Source: DSM-111022 sp043424535
GTDB lineage: Bacteria > Bacillota > Bacilli > Lactobacillales > Aerococcaceae
DNA: 11,827 bases
Assembly: GCA_043424535.1 (NCBI GenBank)
Contig: JBHWOV010000039.1
Coordinates: forward strand, 1-11,827
Direction of reading: 5' to 3'
Every line of letters starts with the position of its first letter. The first letter of the stretch is position 1. A program made the translations under genes and the position numbers. The notes below the pieces were generated by a model. That model saw only the letters and a list, made by a program, of their open reading frames with translations, was not told the origin of the DNA and did not search any database. Below, piece after piece: positions 1 through 6,791 of this stretch.

Positions 1-1
1 A

Positions 2-115
2 AGCGAGTGTTCTTTTATTGATGAAATAGATATTGAAGTTCAATGGAAGCCTGCATGGAATCTTTCAAGAATTACTCGAGTTGGTCGGATTACCTTAGGG
101 ATTAATCCAAATTAA
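2..115 (+). CDS. C-terminal end of a DUF59/MIP18-family metal-sulfur cluster assembly protein (SufT/PaaD-like), partial
   Basis: An open frame enters from the left edge and ends at TAA 113-115, giving 37 residues. The tail contains VQWKPAWNLSRITRVGRIT followed by LGI. This matches the C-terminal signature of small DUF59 (YitW/SufT-like) proteins, whose ends typically read V-x-x-x-P-A-W-x-x-x-R-(I/M)-(S/T)-R-x-(A/G)-(R/K)-I-x-L-G-I. Members of this family help assemble or deliver iron-sulfur clusters in the cytoplasm. Only the last third or so of a protein of about 100 residues is present, so the start and the family's conserved cysteine region cannot be checked. The gene converges on greA, and the two share the hairpin at 181-217. 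The assignment rests on recognising the motif by eye. Confidence 0.72.
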   Translation, partial: SECSFIDEIDIEVQWKPAWNLSRITRVGRITLGINPN

Positions 116-180
116 GATGCAATGATCATAAATATCATTAAAAAGGTCCCGTATTTTAATACTTATTAAATTCAACATAA

Positions 181-217
181 AAAGCCTCATTCTACAATAT
201 TTGTAGAATGAGGCTTT
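181..217. terminator. Bidirectional rho-independent terminator between the DUF59 gene and greA
   Basis: A perfect 17-bp inverted repeat (arms 181-197 and 201-217) closes a 3-nt TAT loop. On the minus strand the stem runs into a short T tract (five T from the stem end, complement of 179-183). On the plus strand it ends in TTT followed by an A/T-rich stretch. It sits between two converging stop codons (115 on plus, 222 on minus) and so can serve both genes. Two weaker symmetries lie just before it: AATGAT/ATCATT at 121-139 and GTATT/AATAC at 152-163. Confidence 0.88.
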
Positions 218-221
218 AAAA

Positions 222-710
222 TTAGTTATCACTATTATCCACACTTATTATTTCTATTTCATATGATCCGCCTGGTGAGTCAATTGATACTTTATCGCCC
301 ACTTTTTTTCCAAGAATCGCTTTAGCGATTGGAGAATCATTTGAGATTTTAAATTCCATTGGATCGGCTTCAGCGCTACCAACAATAACATAGCTTTCTT
401 CTTCACCATCTGGTAATTCTTTAAATGTTACTTTACGACCTAATGTCACTTCATCTTTTGCAACATTTTTATCATCGATAATTTCTGCAAAGCGAATTTG
501 GTTTTCTAAAGTAGCAATACGACCTTCAAGCATTGCTTGCTCATCTCGAGCTGACTCATATTCTGAGTTTTCAGATAAATCCCCAAAACTACGTGCAACT
601 TTTATCCGTTCGATGATTTCTTTTCTTTTATTTACTTTTAAATCTTCTAATTCAGCTTCTAATTTTGCTTTTCCTTGAGCTGTCATAGGATATGTTTTTT
701 GATCGTTCAT
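222..710 (-). CDS. greA: Transcription elongation factor GreA
   Basis: 162 residues, close to the usual length of about 158. GreA enters the secondary channel of RNA polymerase and stimulates transcript cleavage in backtracked complexes. The N-terminal half (about residues 8-80) is the antiparallel coiled coil. Its tip carries the family motif GDLSENSEYESARDEQ, with acidic residues D44 and E47 matching those that position the catalytic metal in characterised GreA proteins. The C-terminal half (about 86-160) is the FKBP-like domain that contacts polymerase, with the typical 'SPIAKAILGKKVGD' segment. The ATG is preceded by AGGAG (720-724) at 9-nt spacing. It is the last gene of the mltG-udk-greA run, 25 nt after udk, and ends 5 nt before the terminator at 181-217. 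Nothing unusual is seen. Confidence 0.97.
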   Translation of the reverse strand: MNDQKTYPMTAQGKAKLEAELEDLKVNKRKEIIERIKVARSFGDLSENSEYESARDEQAMLEGRIATLENQIRFAEIIDDKNVAKDEVTLGRKVTFKELPDGEEESYVIVGSAEADPMEFKISNDSPIAKAILGKKVGDKVSIDSPGGSYEIEIISVDNSDN

Positions 711-735
711 AATTACTAACTCCTAATTTTCTATT

Positions 736-1356
736 TTATTTATTTAATATTGAAGCAATTTTTGTCGTTAACAAATCAATTGCTACTTGATTGTACCCAC
801 CTTCAGGTACGATAATATCTGCATAGCGTTTCGTTGGTTCGATAAATTGATGATGCATCGGTTTCACGACTTCTGTGTACTGTTTAATCACAGACTCTAC
901 GGTACGATCTCTTTCGTTTATATCACGAAGAATTCGTCGGGCCAAACGAATATCATCATCTGTATCAACATACACTTTAATATCCATCAAATTTCGTAAA
1001 CGTTGATCATCGAGAATTAATATTCCTTCAAGAATAATGACATCTCTTGGCGCTTGATGTATGGTCTGAGATGAACGTGTATGTTGGGCAAAGTCATATT
1101 GAGGAACTTCAATTGATTCTCGATTAATCAATGCTTCTAAATGCTCAATTAATAAGTCATTATCGAATGCCAACGGATGATCATAATTTGTTGATAATCG
1201 TTCTTCGAACGTTAACGAAGATTGATCTTTATAATAAGCATCTTGTTGTAATAGCATGACTGATAATCCAGAAAAATTTTCAAGTATCTGTTCACTGACA
1301 CTTGTTTTACCACTGCCTGATCCACCTGTTACTCCAATAACTATTGGTTCTGTCAT
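736..1356 (-). CDS. udk: Uridine kinase (uridine/cytidine monophosphokinase)
   Basis: Cytoplasmic pyrimidine-salvage enzyme that phosphorylates uridine and cytidine to UMP and CMP. From the chosen start (206 aa, normal for Udk) the features are: P-loop GVTGGSGSGKT at about 8-18; the DAYYKD nucleoside-site motif at 39-44; YDHPLAFD; YDFAQHTR at 87-94; the ILEGIL strand at about 109-114; and the lid segment DTDDDIRLARRILRD at 131-145. The frame extends upstream to a TTG at 1375-1377, but no ribosome-binding site precedes that codon. AGGTG at 1364-1368 lies 7 nt before ATG 1354-1356 and 4 nt before ATG 1357-1359, so translation should begin at one of these two tandem ATGs. I chose the better-spaced one. 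The gene lies between mltG and greA in the same operon. Confidence 0.95.
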   Translation of the reverse strand: MTEPIVIGVTGGSGSGKTSVSEQILENFSGLSVMLLQQDAYYKDQSSLTFEERLSTNYDHPLAFDNDLLIEHLEALINRESIEVPQYDFAQHTRSSQTIHQAPRDVIILEGILILDDQRLRNLMDIKVYVDTDDDIRLARRILRDINERDRTVESVIKQYTEVVKPMHHQFIEPTKRYADIIVPEGGYNQVAIDLLTTKIASILNK

Positions 1357-1400
1357 CATTCCACACCTGCTTTTCAAAATAATGAATAAATAAGTCTCTT

Positions 1401-2609
1401 TTAATTATTCTCAGAGTCCGATTCATCAGTGCTAACATCTTCTTGTGAAGACATATTTTCAATCGATTCTTGTCTGGCATTGACATATTCTTCAACTAAA
1501 GCATCATGTTCTTCGATTGTTGATGAATAGTAAACATCACCTGTATCTAAATCAGCAACGAAATAATAATAATTATTCCATTCCGGATAAATAACAGCAT
1601 TAATAGACATTAAACTTGGACTATTTATCGGTCCAGGTGGTAGTCCAGCGTGTTGATATGTATTATAAGGAGAATCTACTTCTAGATCATCGTAAGTAAC
1701 GAATTCTTTATGTTCATTTAAAGCATAGAGTACAGTTATATCACTTTGCAATGGCATTTCTGCATTTAAACGATTATAGAATACGCCGGCGACTAATCTT
1801 CGATCCTCTTCCGTTACTGCTTCTCGCTCAACAATGGATGCCATTGTTAACACTTGATGGAAAGTCAAATAAGTATTTTCTAAATCTGGTAATAATGATT
1901 GATAAATATTATTTGTTGCAGCAACCATATCAGTAATCAATTCTTCTGCTGTCATTCCAGCCATATAATCATAGGTAGCTGGATATAGATAACCTTCTAA
2001 TGGATATTTAAGATTATCAATTGTATCAAAACCATCAAGTAATGAAGGGAATTGTGTCATTAAGTCACCAATAAATGCTTCATTATTGACGGTATCAAGA
2101 AATTCATCTGCAGTAATACCGGTATTTTCGTCAACCATATTAGCAATTTCTTCGATTTGCATACCTTCAATGACTGTTAATGTCGTATCGACATCAATGA
2201 AAATAGGTTCTCCCCCTGCTTGTAAGGTTTCTAATACCTCTGCAGCATTCATAGATTGATTAAACTCATAATGTCCTGCTTGAAGTTCTTCATTATTGTT
2301 GAATTTCAAATAATAATCAAATAATTGTTCGTTATTAATAATGTTCGCATCCGCTAAAATGGTAGCAATGTCAGACGCATTGCTACCAACAGGTATGGTC
2401 ACTTCAATTGATTCCGTCTGTCCTGAATTGACTGGCCCGAATGCATTTTTTACATAAAAATAACTCCCAAATCCAAATATTAAGAGCAAGATAAGCAAAC
2501 CAATCAAAATATAACGTACAATTCGATTAGTCCATCTTTGTACTGTCGCATCTTTGGCCTCTTCTTTTTTTGCATATTCTCTTAAATTATGCCATTTGTT
2601 ATCATTCAT
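1401..2609 (-). CDS. mltG: Endolytic peptidoglycan transglycosylase MltG (YceG-like)
   Basis: 402 residues. It cleaves nascent glycan strands within the chain, releasing them or setting their length at the membrane during wall elongation. A hydrophilic cytoplasmic N-terminus (1-30) leads to one membrane helix (about 31-52) and an extracellular region. That region has a LysM-like part (about 66-135) and the YceG catalytic domain (about 140-370). The conserved MASIVEREA segment puts the probable catalytic glutamate at E261, followed by FYNRL, MPLQSD and TYQHAGLPPGPINSPS, all family hallmarks. The last 30 residues are a Glu/Ser/Asp-rich tail. The start has GAGGAG (2615-2620) at 5-nt spacing. In Bacillota it lies downstream of alaS-ireB-ruvX as here. 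A terminator (2704-2733) separates it from the DUF1292 gene, so it must have its own promoter in 2610-2703. Confidence 0.96.
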   Translation of the reverse strand: MNDNKWHNLREYAKKEEAKDATVQRWTNRIVRYILIGLLILLLIFGFGSYFYVKNAFGPVNSGQTESIEVTIPVGSNASDIATILADANIINNEQLFDYYLKFNNNEELQAGHYEFNQSMNAAEVLETLQAGGEPIFIDVDTTLTVIEGMQIEEIANMVDENTGITADEFLDTVNNEAFIGDLMTQFPSLLDGFDTIDNLKYPLEGYLYPATYDYMAGMTAEELITDMVAATNNIYQSLLPDLENTYLTFHQVLTMASIVEREAVTEEDRRLVAGVFYNRLNAEMPLQSDITVLYALNEHKEFVTYDDLEVDSPYNTYQHAGLPPGPINSPSLMSINAVIYPEWNNYYYFVADLDTGDVYYSSTIEEHDALVEEYVNARQESIENMSSQEDVSTDESDSENN

Positions 2610-2703
2610 AGTGTCTCCTCGTAAAATTGTGAGATAATATTATCTCTAAGATGAAGTTTCTAAGAAACATCCGTGACGATTTAGACATAGGATCGTGACA
2701 AAA
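2610..2703 (-). promoter_or_regulatory. Symmetry-rich mltG upstream region, probably holding its promoter
   Basis: The spacer after the DUF1292 terminator contains a perfect 16-bp palindrome GAGATAATATTATCTC (2631-2646) and an inverted repeat GTTTCT-A-AGAAAC (2656-2668). It also has a CGTGAC direct repeat (2672-2677 and 2694-2699) with 22-bp offset. The palindrome includes the best -10-like sequences on the minus strand (GATAAT, TATTAT). No good -35 lies 16-18 bp upstream (best are TTTCTT or TTAGAA), so the promoter is either weak or activator-dependent. Its existence is inferred from the terminator just upstream; the symmetries are seen directly. Confidence 0.45.
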
Positions 2704-2733
2704 ATCACACTTCCAAATATTTGGAAGTGTGAT
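2704..2733 (-). terminator. Rho-independent terminator after the DUF1292 gene
   Basis: A perfect 30-bp self-complementary sequence (arms 2704-2718 and 2719-2733; the innermost bases would form the loop) lies 5 nt after the DUF1292 stop on the minus strand. It is followed by TTTT on that strand (complement of 2700-2703). It closes the ireB-ruvX-DUF1292 unit and separates it from mltG. The U tract is short, so termination may be incomplete. Confidence 0.85.
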
Positions 2734-2738
2734 TGTTA

Positions 2739-3044
2739 TTATTCGTTGTCATCAATAAATGTATTTAATACCTCTTCTACCATATCCCATTCTTCTTCAG
2801 TCTCGATTGGATGTAATTGACCTGACATCTCATCATCACTCTCTTCATAAGAGAAAGCTTGAAGTTCGATGTTTTCATCCTCATCTTCGTCTTCCGAACT
2901 TACTGGGAATAAAACCACATAACTTTTTCCAAAGTCTTCAGAGTCAAAGGTAAATAATACTTGATGAAGTGCTTCATTCCCTTGCTCATCGACTAAGGTA
3001 ATAAAAGAATCTTCAGAATGTTCATGCTTATTTGTATCAGGCAT
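2739..3044 (-). CDS. DUF1292 family protein (YrzB-like), function unknown
   Basis: 101 residues, very acidic. It reads ITLVDEQGNEALHQVLFTF at 15-33, then YVVLFPVS at about 42-49, an Asp/Glu run at 51-58, IELQAFSY at 59-66, and a C-terminal helix EEEWDMVEEVLNTF at 83-96. This is the arrangement of DUF1292 proteins, small cytoplasmic proteins found downstream of ruvX throughout Bacillota. No biochemical role can be assigned from the sequence. The start is clear: AGGAG at 6-7 nt spacing before ATG. It lies 29 nt after ruvX and is followed directly by a terminator, so it is the last gene of the ireB-ruvX unit. Confidence 0.92.
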   Translation of the reverse strand: MPDTNKHEHSEDSFITLVDEQGNEALHQVLFTFDSEDFGKSYVVLFPVSSEDEDEDENIELQAFSYEESDDEMSGQLHPIETEEEWDMVEEVLNTFIDDNE

Positions 3045-3073
3045 ACTTTTCTCCTTTATAAATCATTTAGTTA

Positions 3074-3502
3074 TTATTGAGCATCTAAATAGTTTTGTAA
3101 TATAATCACTGCCGCTACTTTATCAATGACTTTCTTTCGCTTCGTTCGCGAAACATCGCCACTGATGAGCATTTTTTCAGCTTGAGAGGTTGATAACCGT
3201 TCATCTTGATAGACAATCGTTATCTCAGGTAATTGCTTTTGCAGTCTCTTACCATAAGCCAATGATGCTTCTGCTCGCGGTCCAATGGTATTATTCATAT
3301 TTTTCGGTAAACCTATGACTATCTTAGAAACGTCGTATTCCTTAATTAAGGTCATCAAGCGATCTAGTCCAAAGTCCCCTTGGTCCTCATTAATACGAAT
3401 TGTTTCAACAGGCTGTGCGGTCCATCCCATCAAATCACTGACAGAGACGCCAACGGTTCTACCACCTACATCGAGGCCCATAATTCGCTGATAATTTGCC
3501 AT
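3074..3502 (-). CDS. ruvX: YqgF/RuvX RNase H-fold nuclease (putative pre-16S rRNA nuclease / Holliday junction resolvase-like)
   Basis: 142 residues, typical for YqgF. Family members are credited with maturing the 5' end of 16S rRNA; the older resolvase name comes from fold similarity. The RNase H-like acidic residues are all present: D11 in GLDVGGRTVG, E101 in YQDERLST and D127 in VIDKVAAV. The VIGLPKNMNNTIGPRAE segment (about 62-78) is also characteristic. The ATG overlaps the ireB stop by one base (TAATG, minus strand, 3500-3504). I see no Shine-Dalgarno sequence in the 20 nt before it, so translation probably depends on ribosomes finishing ireB. It is co-transcribed with the DUF1292 gene downstream. 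Confidence 0.96.
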   Translation of the reverse strand: MANYQRIMGLDVGGRTVGVSVSDLMGWTAQPVETIRINEDQGDFGLDRLMTLIKEYDVSKIVIGLPKNMNNTIGPRAEASLAYGKRLQKQLPEITIVYQDERLSTSQAEKMLISGDVSRTKRKKVIDKVAAVIILQNYLDAQ

Positions 3503-3756
3503 TATTTAATCGTTAAATAGTATTCAACTAAATCTTCGATAATTTCATCACGTTCATAACGGCGAATTAAATTTCGCGCATCTTTATGACGAGGAATATA
3601 GGCTGGATCTCCTGATAATAAGTAACCTACGATTTGATTGATCGGATTATATCCTTTTTCTTCGAGGGCATCGTAGACAATTTCTAACGTTTCACGCACA
3701 GATTTTCTATTTATATCATCAACGTGAAATAAAATTGTTTCATCTAATGATTGCAT
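3502..3756 (-). CDS. ireB: IreB family regulatory phosphoprotein (DUF965, YrzL-like)
   Basis: 84 residues from the chosen ATG (3754-3756). It contains the nearly invariant core EKGYNPINQIVGYLLSGDPA followed by YIPRHKDARN and YERDEIIEDLVEYYL. In Enterococcus faecalis, IreB is a substrate of the PASTA kinase IreK, is modified on N-terminal threonines, and acts in cephalosporin resistance. Here T7 of MQSLDETILF matches one such threonine; position 4 is Leu rather than Thr. The frame is open upstream to ATG 3796-3798 (98 aa), but the extra 14 residues have no family counterpart and no SD. Against the short start, its GAGAGG lies about 12 nt away, which is long. The promoter at 3836-3864 serves either start. 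It overlaps ruvX by 1 nt. Confidence 0.93.
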   Translation of the reverse strand: MQSLDETILFHVDDINRKSVRETLEIVYDALEEKGYNPINQIVGYLLSGDPAYIPRHKDARNLIRRYERDEIIEDLVEYYLTIK

Positions 3757-3835
3757 AGTGATATCGGTCCTCTCTTGTAATTTCCTCATTTTGTTCATTG
3801 AATGTTGTAATTGTTTAAAATATTAATCTCATTCA

Positions 3836-3864
3836 ATTATACACATTGTAAACACAATAATCAA
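3836..3864 (-). promoter_or_regulatory. Sigma-A promoter of ireB-ruvX-DUF1292
   Basis: On the minus strand, -35 TTGATT (3859-3864), a 17-bp spacer, and -10 TATAAT (3836-3841). The spacer contains a small dyad ATTGT-GTTT-ACAAT (3845-3858). The alaS stop is only 31 bp upstream, and no hairpin terminator is seen between, only the 10-bp palindrome ATCTTAAGAT at 3886-3895. Some alaS transcripts may therefore read into this unit. Confidence 0.8.
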
Positions 3865-3894
3865 ATGATGTTCACCAATCCCACTATCTTAAGA

Positions 3895-6549
3895 TTAATT
3901 CGCTCTTAATTGTTGAATGGTGTCTGGAATGGCGTTCAAAGCGTCAGATATACCTGCGGTGTTTTTACCACCTGCTTGAGCCATTGTTGGTCGACCTCCA
4001 CCGCCACCACCGACATGTTTCGCCAATGGTTTGATTAAATCGCCTGCTTTAATACCTTCGTTAATGGCTTCATCATCGCAGAAGACCATAATAGATGCAC
4101 TATCTTCATTATCACTAGCCACAACAAAAATATTTGATGCTTCTCTATCACGCCACATATCACCTAATTGTCTAATCGCTTCTGCATCTTGTTGTTTTAA
4201 TGACAATGCGATATACGTTAGATCTTCGATTGTTTCTACTTGCTCAAAATATTGATTCGCATCTTGCTTTAATGCTTGCTGTGATAATTTATCTAATTGT
4301 TCTTGTAAGTCTTTTACTTCTTGTTGAAGATTCGTCAAGCGCGGAATAATTTGTTCGATTTGCGTTGCTTTCAATTGCGTTTGAACACTATCTAAAATAT
4401 CTTCTTTATGCTGATAATAATTGATGGCTGCTTCTCCTGTTACCGCTTCTATTCGTCGGACTCCCGCACCAATTCCTGCTTCACTTAATAATTTAAAAGT
4501 AGCAATATCATTACTATTTTCAACATGTGTTCCACCACATAATTCAATCGACTCATTACCAATATTGACAACACGAACGATGTCACCATATTTTTCTCCG
4601 AATAGTGCTTCGGCTCCTAAAGCTTTTGCTTCTTCAATCGGCATCTCTGTGATCATGACATCTGCTTGCATGCGAATCCATTGATTAACATAAGCTTCAA
4701 TGCTTTCTAATTGATCGTCAGTCACTTTTTCAAAGTGAGAAAAGTCAAAGCGTAAGCGATCCGGCCCTACATATGAACCTGCTTGATGAACATGGTCTCC
4801 TAATATTTCTTTTAATCCTTTATGGAGCAAATGCGTTGCGGTATGATTTTTACTTGTGTCAGAACGCTTAATGTAATCAACCCATAATGAATAAGATTGA
4901 TCCACTACCAATGGCATTTGGTCAGCAGTAATTTGATGCATAAATTGACCTTTTGGCGCTTTCTGTACATCTTTAACTTCCGCGACAATCTCACCATAAT
5001 CATAAATAAAGCCAGTATCTGCTACTTGTCCACCCATTTCAGCATAAAACGGTGAACGATTGAAAATTACCCAACCTGTTTGCCCTTTTTCCAAGCGTTC
5101 AACTTCTTCATCTTCAACTAAAATATGCTTAATCGTTGCATCTGCAAATAAACTATCATAGCCAACAAACTCAAATGGTGTGTCAATTTTATTTAACACA
5201 TCTGTTTGGACTTGCATACTTTCTTCATTGGAACGTGCTGCACGCGCACGGTCTTTTTGAGCTTGCATTTCCTCATGGAAACTTGCTTCGTCCACCGTAA
5301 ATCCATATTCATGGGCTTCTTCTTGAGTTAATTCTAATGGAAAACCGAAAGTATCATATAATTGGAATGCTTGTGCGCCTGAAATAACATTGTCCCCAGA
5401 TTCTTTTAATTCATCTAGGATAGCGAGTAATTGTTGTTCACCGGCTTCGAGTGTTTCATGGAAACGATTTTCTTCTTGATTTAAAATCTTCTGGATAAAT
5501 GATTGATTCTCACGCAATTCTGAATAATAATCTGACATCGTATCCACAATAACGGGAACAAGTTGCTCTAAAAATTTACCTTGAATTCCTAGTCGACGTC
5601 CATGCATAATACTACGACGAATTAAGCGACGTAAAATATAACCACGTCCCTCATTCGATGGCAATGCTCCATCACTAATCGCAAAGGTCACTGCACGTAG
5701 ATGGTCTGCAATCACTTTAAAGCTGACTTTTTTCTCATCAGCATTTTCGTAAGTTGTTCTATCTGTTAATGGTTCAATCGCTTTAATGATTGGCATAAAT
5801 AAATCCGTTTCAAAATTTGTTGGGGTATCTTGTACAACTGAAGTGATTCGTTCTAATCCCATCCCCGTATCAACATTTTTATTCGGTAATGGTTGATAAG
5901 TATCATCCGGCATATGATTGAATTCTGAAAAGACTAGATTCCAAATTTCTAACCAGCGTTCATTTTCACCACCAGGATAATTTTCTGGATCATCGTCTGC
6001 TAAATTATTATATTTTTCGCCACGATCATAAAAGATTTCTGTGTTCGGTCCACATGGGCCTGCCCCAATATCCCAGAAATTTCCTTCTTCCGGAATTAAA
6101 TGATCAGGATTAAAATTATCAATCGCTAACCATAAATCTCGTGTTTCAGTGTCTTCTGGATAATAAGTGACATATAATAACTCTGGATCAAAATCATACC
6201 ATTCTGGACTCGTTAATAATTCCCAAGCCCATGCAATGGCCTCTTTTTTATGATAATCGCCAATTGAAAAATTTCCCAACATCTCAAATAAAGTATGATG
6301 ACGAGCTGTAACACCGACATTTTCAATATCATTCGTCCGAATACTTTTTTGTGAATTTGTAATTCGTGGATTATCTGGAACTTCAGAACCATCAAAATAT
6401 TTCTTTAGTGTGGCCACACCTGAATTAATCCACAACAATGTCGGATCATTGACTGGAATCAATGATTGGCTCGGTAACACCTGATGTCCTTTTTTTTCAA
6501 AATAATCCAAAAACATTTGTCTTATTTGTGCACTCGTTAGTTGTTTCAT
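3895..6549 (-). CDS. alaS: Alanyl-tRNA synthetase
   Basis: 884 residues, full length. It charges tRNA-Ala and clears mischarged Ser/Gly. The class II catalytic domain fills the N-terminus, with RITNSQKSIRTNDIENVG at about 62-79, the motif 2 region FEMLGNFSIGDYH at 88-100, and motif 3 GMGLERIT at 229-236. The editing domain carries its zinc-site motifs HTATH at 569-573 and CGGTH at 671-675. A coiled coil (about 720-765) joins it to the C-Ala domain, which has the Gly-rich stretch at 847-861 (GGGGGGRPTMAQAGG). Start: AAGGAG at 6-nt spacing before ATG. A T-box leader upstream controls it by tRNA charging. No key residue is missing. Confidence 0.98.
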   Translation of the reverse strand: MKQLTSAQIRQMFLDYFEKKGHQVLPSQSLIPVNDPTLLWINSGVATLKKYFDGSEVPDNPRITNSQKSIRTNDIENVGVTARHHTLFEMLGNFSIGDYHKKEAIAWAWELLTSPEWYDFDPELLYVTYYPEDTETRDLWLAIDNFNPDHLIPEEGNFWDIGAGPCGPNTEIFYDRGEKYNNLADDDPENYPGGENERWLEIWNLVFSEFNHMPDDTYQPLPNKNVDTGMGLERITSVVQDTPTNFETDLFMPIIKAIEPLTDRTTYENADEKKVSFKVIADHLRAVTFAISDGALPSNEGRGYILRRLIRRSIMHGRRLGIQGKFLEQLVPVIVDTMSDYYSELRENQSFIQKILNQEENRFHETLEAGEQQLLAILDELKESGDNVISGAQAFQLYDTFGFPLELTQEEAHEYGFTVDEASFHEEMQAQKDRARAARSNEESMQVQTDVLNKIDTPFEFVGYDSLFADATIKHILVEDEEVERLEKGQTGWVIFNRSPFYAEMGGQVADTGFIYDYGEIVAEVKDVQKAPKGQFMHQITADQMPLVVDQSYSLWVDYIKRSDTSKNHTATHLLHKGLKEILGDHVHQAGSYVGPDRLRFDFSHFEKVTDDQLESIEAYVNQWIRMQADVMITEMPIEEAKALGAEALFGEKYGDIVRVVNIGNESIELCGGTHVENSNDIATFKLLSEAGIGAGVRRIEAVTGEAAINYYQHKEDILDSVQTQLKATQIEQIIPRLTNLQQEVKDLQEQLDKLSQQALKQDANQYFEQVETIEDLTYIALSLKQQDAEAIRQLGDMWRDREASNIFVVASDNEDSASIMVFCDDEAINEGIKAGDLIKPLAKHVGGGGGGRPTMAQAGGKNTAGISDALNAIPDTIQQLRAN

Positions 6550-6567
6550 TCTATTCTCCTTAACAAT

Positions 6568-6624
6568 AAAAAGAACCGTTATGTAAGGGCGTCATCCGCG
6601 GTTCCACCTTACTTATAACGATTC
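6568..6624 (-). terminator. Regulated terminator of the alaS T-box leader
   Basis: On the minus strand the outer stem pairs 6615-6624 with 6573-6582 (10 bp including one G-U). An inner GTAAGG/CCTTAC stem follows after a 2-nt bulge. TTTTT (complement of 6568-6572) follows the hairpin. The 5' arm and loop contain the T-box sequence, so terminator and antiterminator are mutually exclusive. Confidence 0.88.
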
Positions 6625-6755
6625 TTCATTATATCTCATATTTATCGGTAACGTAGATTGACGTAATTCTTTCGAATTAAAAATGTAAAGGGAGCATCAT
6701 TGTTCATGTTTTTCACCAGATAACATGTCTCTGTATGTGAATGATATAGCCTTTT
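6568..6755 (-). ncRNA. T-box leader (riboswitch) of alaS
   Basis: On the minus strand, the T-box sequence AAGGTGGAACCGCGG (6596-6610) lies inside a terminator hairpin (6573-6624 plus T5), placed just before the alaS ribosome-binding site. Upstream parts fit a Stem I: AGAGA (6728-6732), a CAUGUU/AACAUG stem, and the GGUGAAA part of the conserved apical loop (6711-6717). The base could be AGCAU/AUGCU (about 6693-6760). A GCU alanine codon at 6693-6695 is a candidate specifier, but I cannot fold the loop with certainty. Uncharged tRNA-Ala should favour the antiterminator and allow alaS transcription. The first transcribed base is estimated from the promoter. Confidence 0.9.
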
Positions 6756-6762
6756 CATGCTT

Positions 6763-6791
6763 ATTATACTCAATTATAATCATTGATGCAA
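6763..6791 (-). promoter_or_regulatory. Promoter of the alaS T-box leader
   Basis: On the minus strand, -35 TTGCAT (6786-6791), 17-bp spacer, -10 TATAAT (6763-6768). The -35 abuts the stop codon of the HAD gene (6792-6794). It lies within a 15-bp dyad ATTGAT-GCA-ATCAAT (6782-6796, plus strand). A second TATAAT sits 9 bp upstream without a matching -35. Confidence 0.7.

Noticed and set aside
1357..1377. TTG start of udk adding 7 residues
   Set aside because: No SD before the TTG, while AGGTG lies at suitable distance before the internal tandem ATGs.
1307..1495. 62-codon minus-strand frame spanning the mltG-udk junction
   Set aside because: It overlaps the ends of two well-supported genes in another frame and has no family resemblance.
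3886..3895. ATCTTAAGAT palindrome after alaS as a terminator
   Set aside because: Only 10 bp with no loop and no following T tract; it cannot act as a normal rho-independent terminator.
4421..4684. 87-codon plus-strand open frame opposite alaS
   Set aside because: It lies wholly inside the conserved alaS editing-domain coding region, has no SD, and its residues are what the reverse of alaS codons would give.
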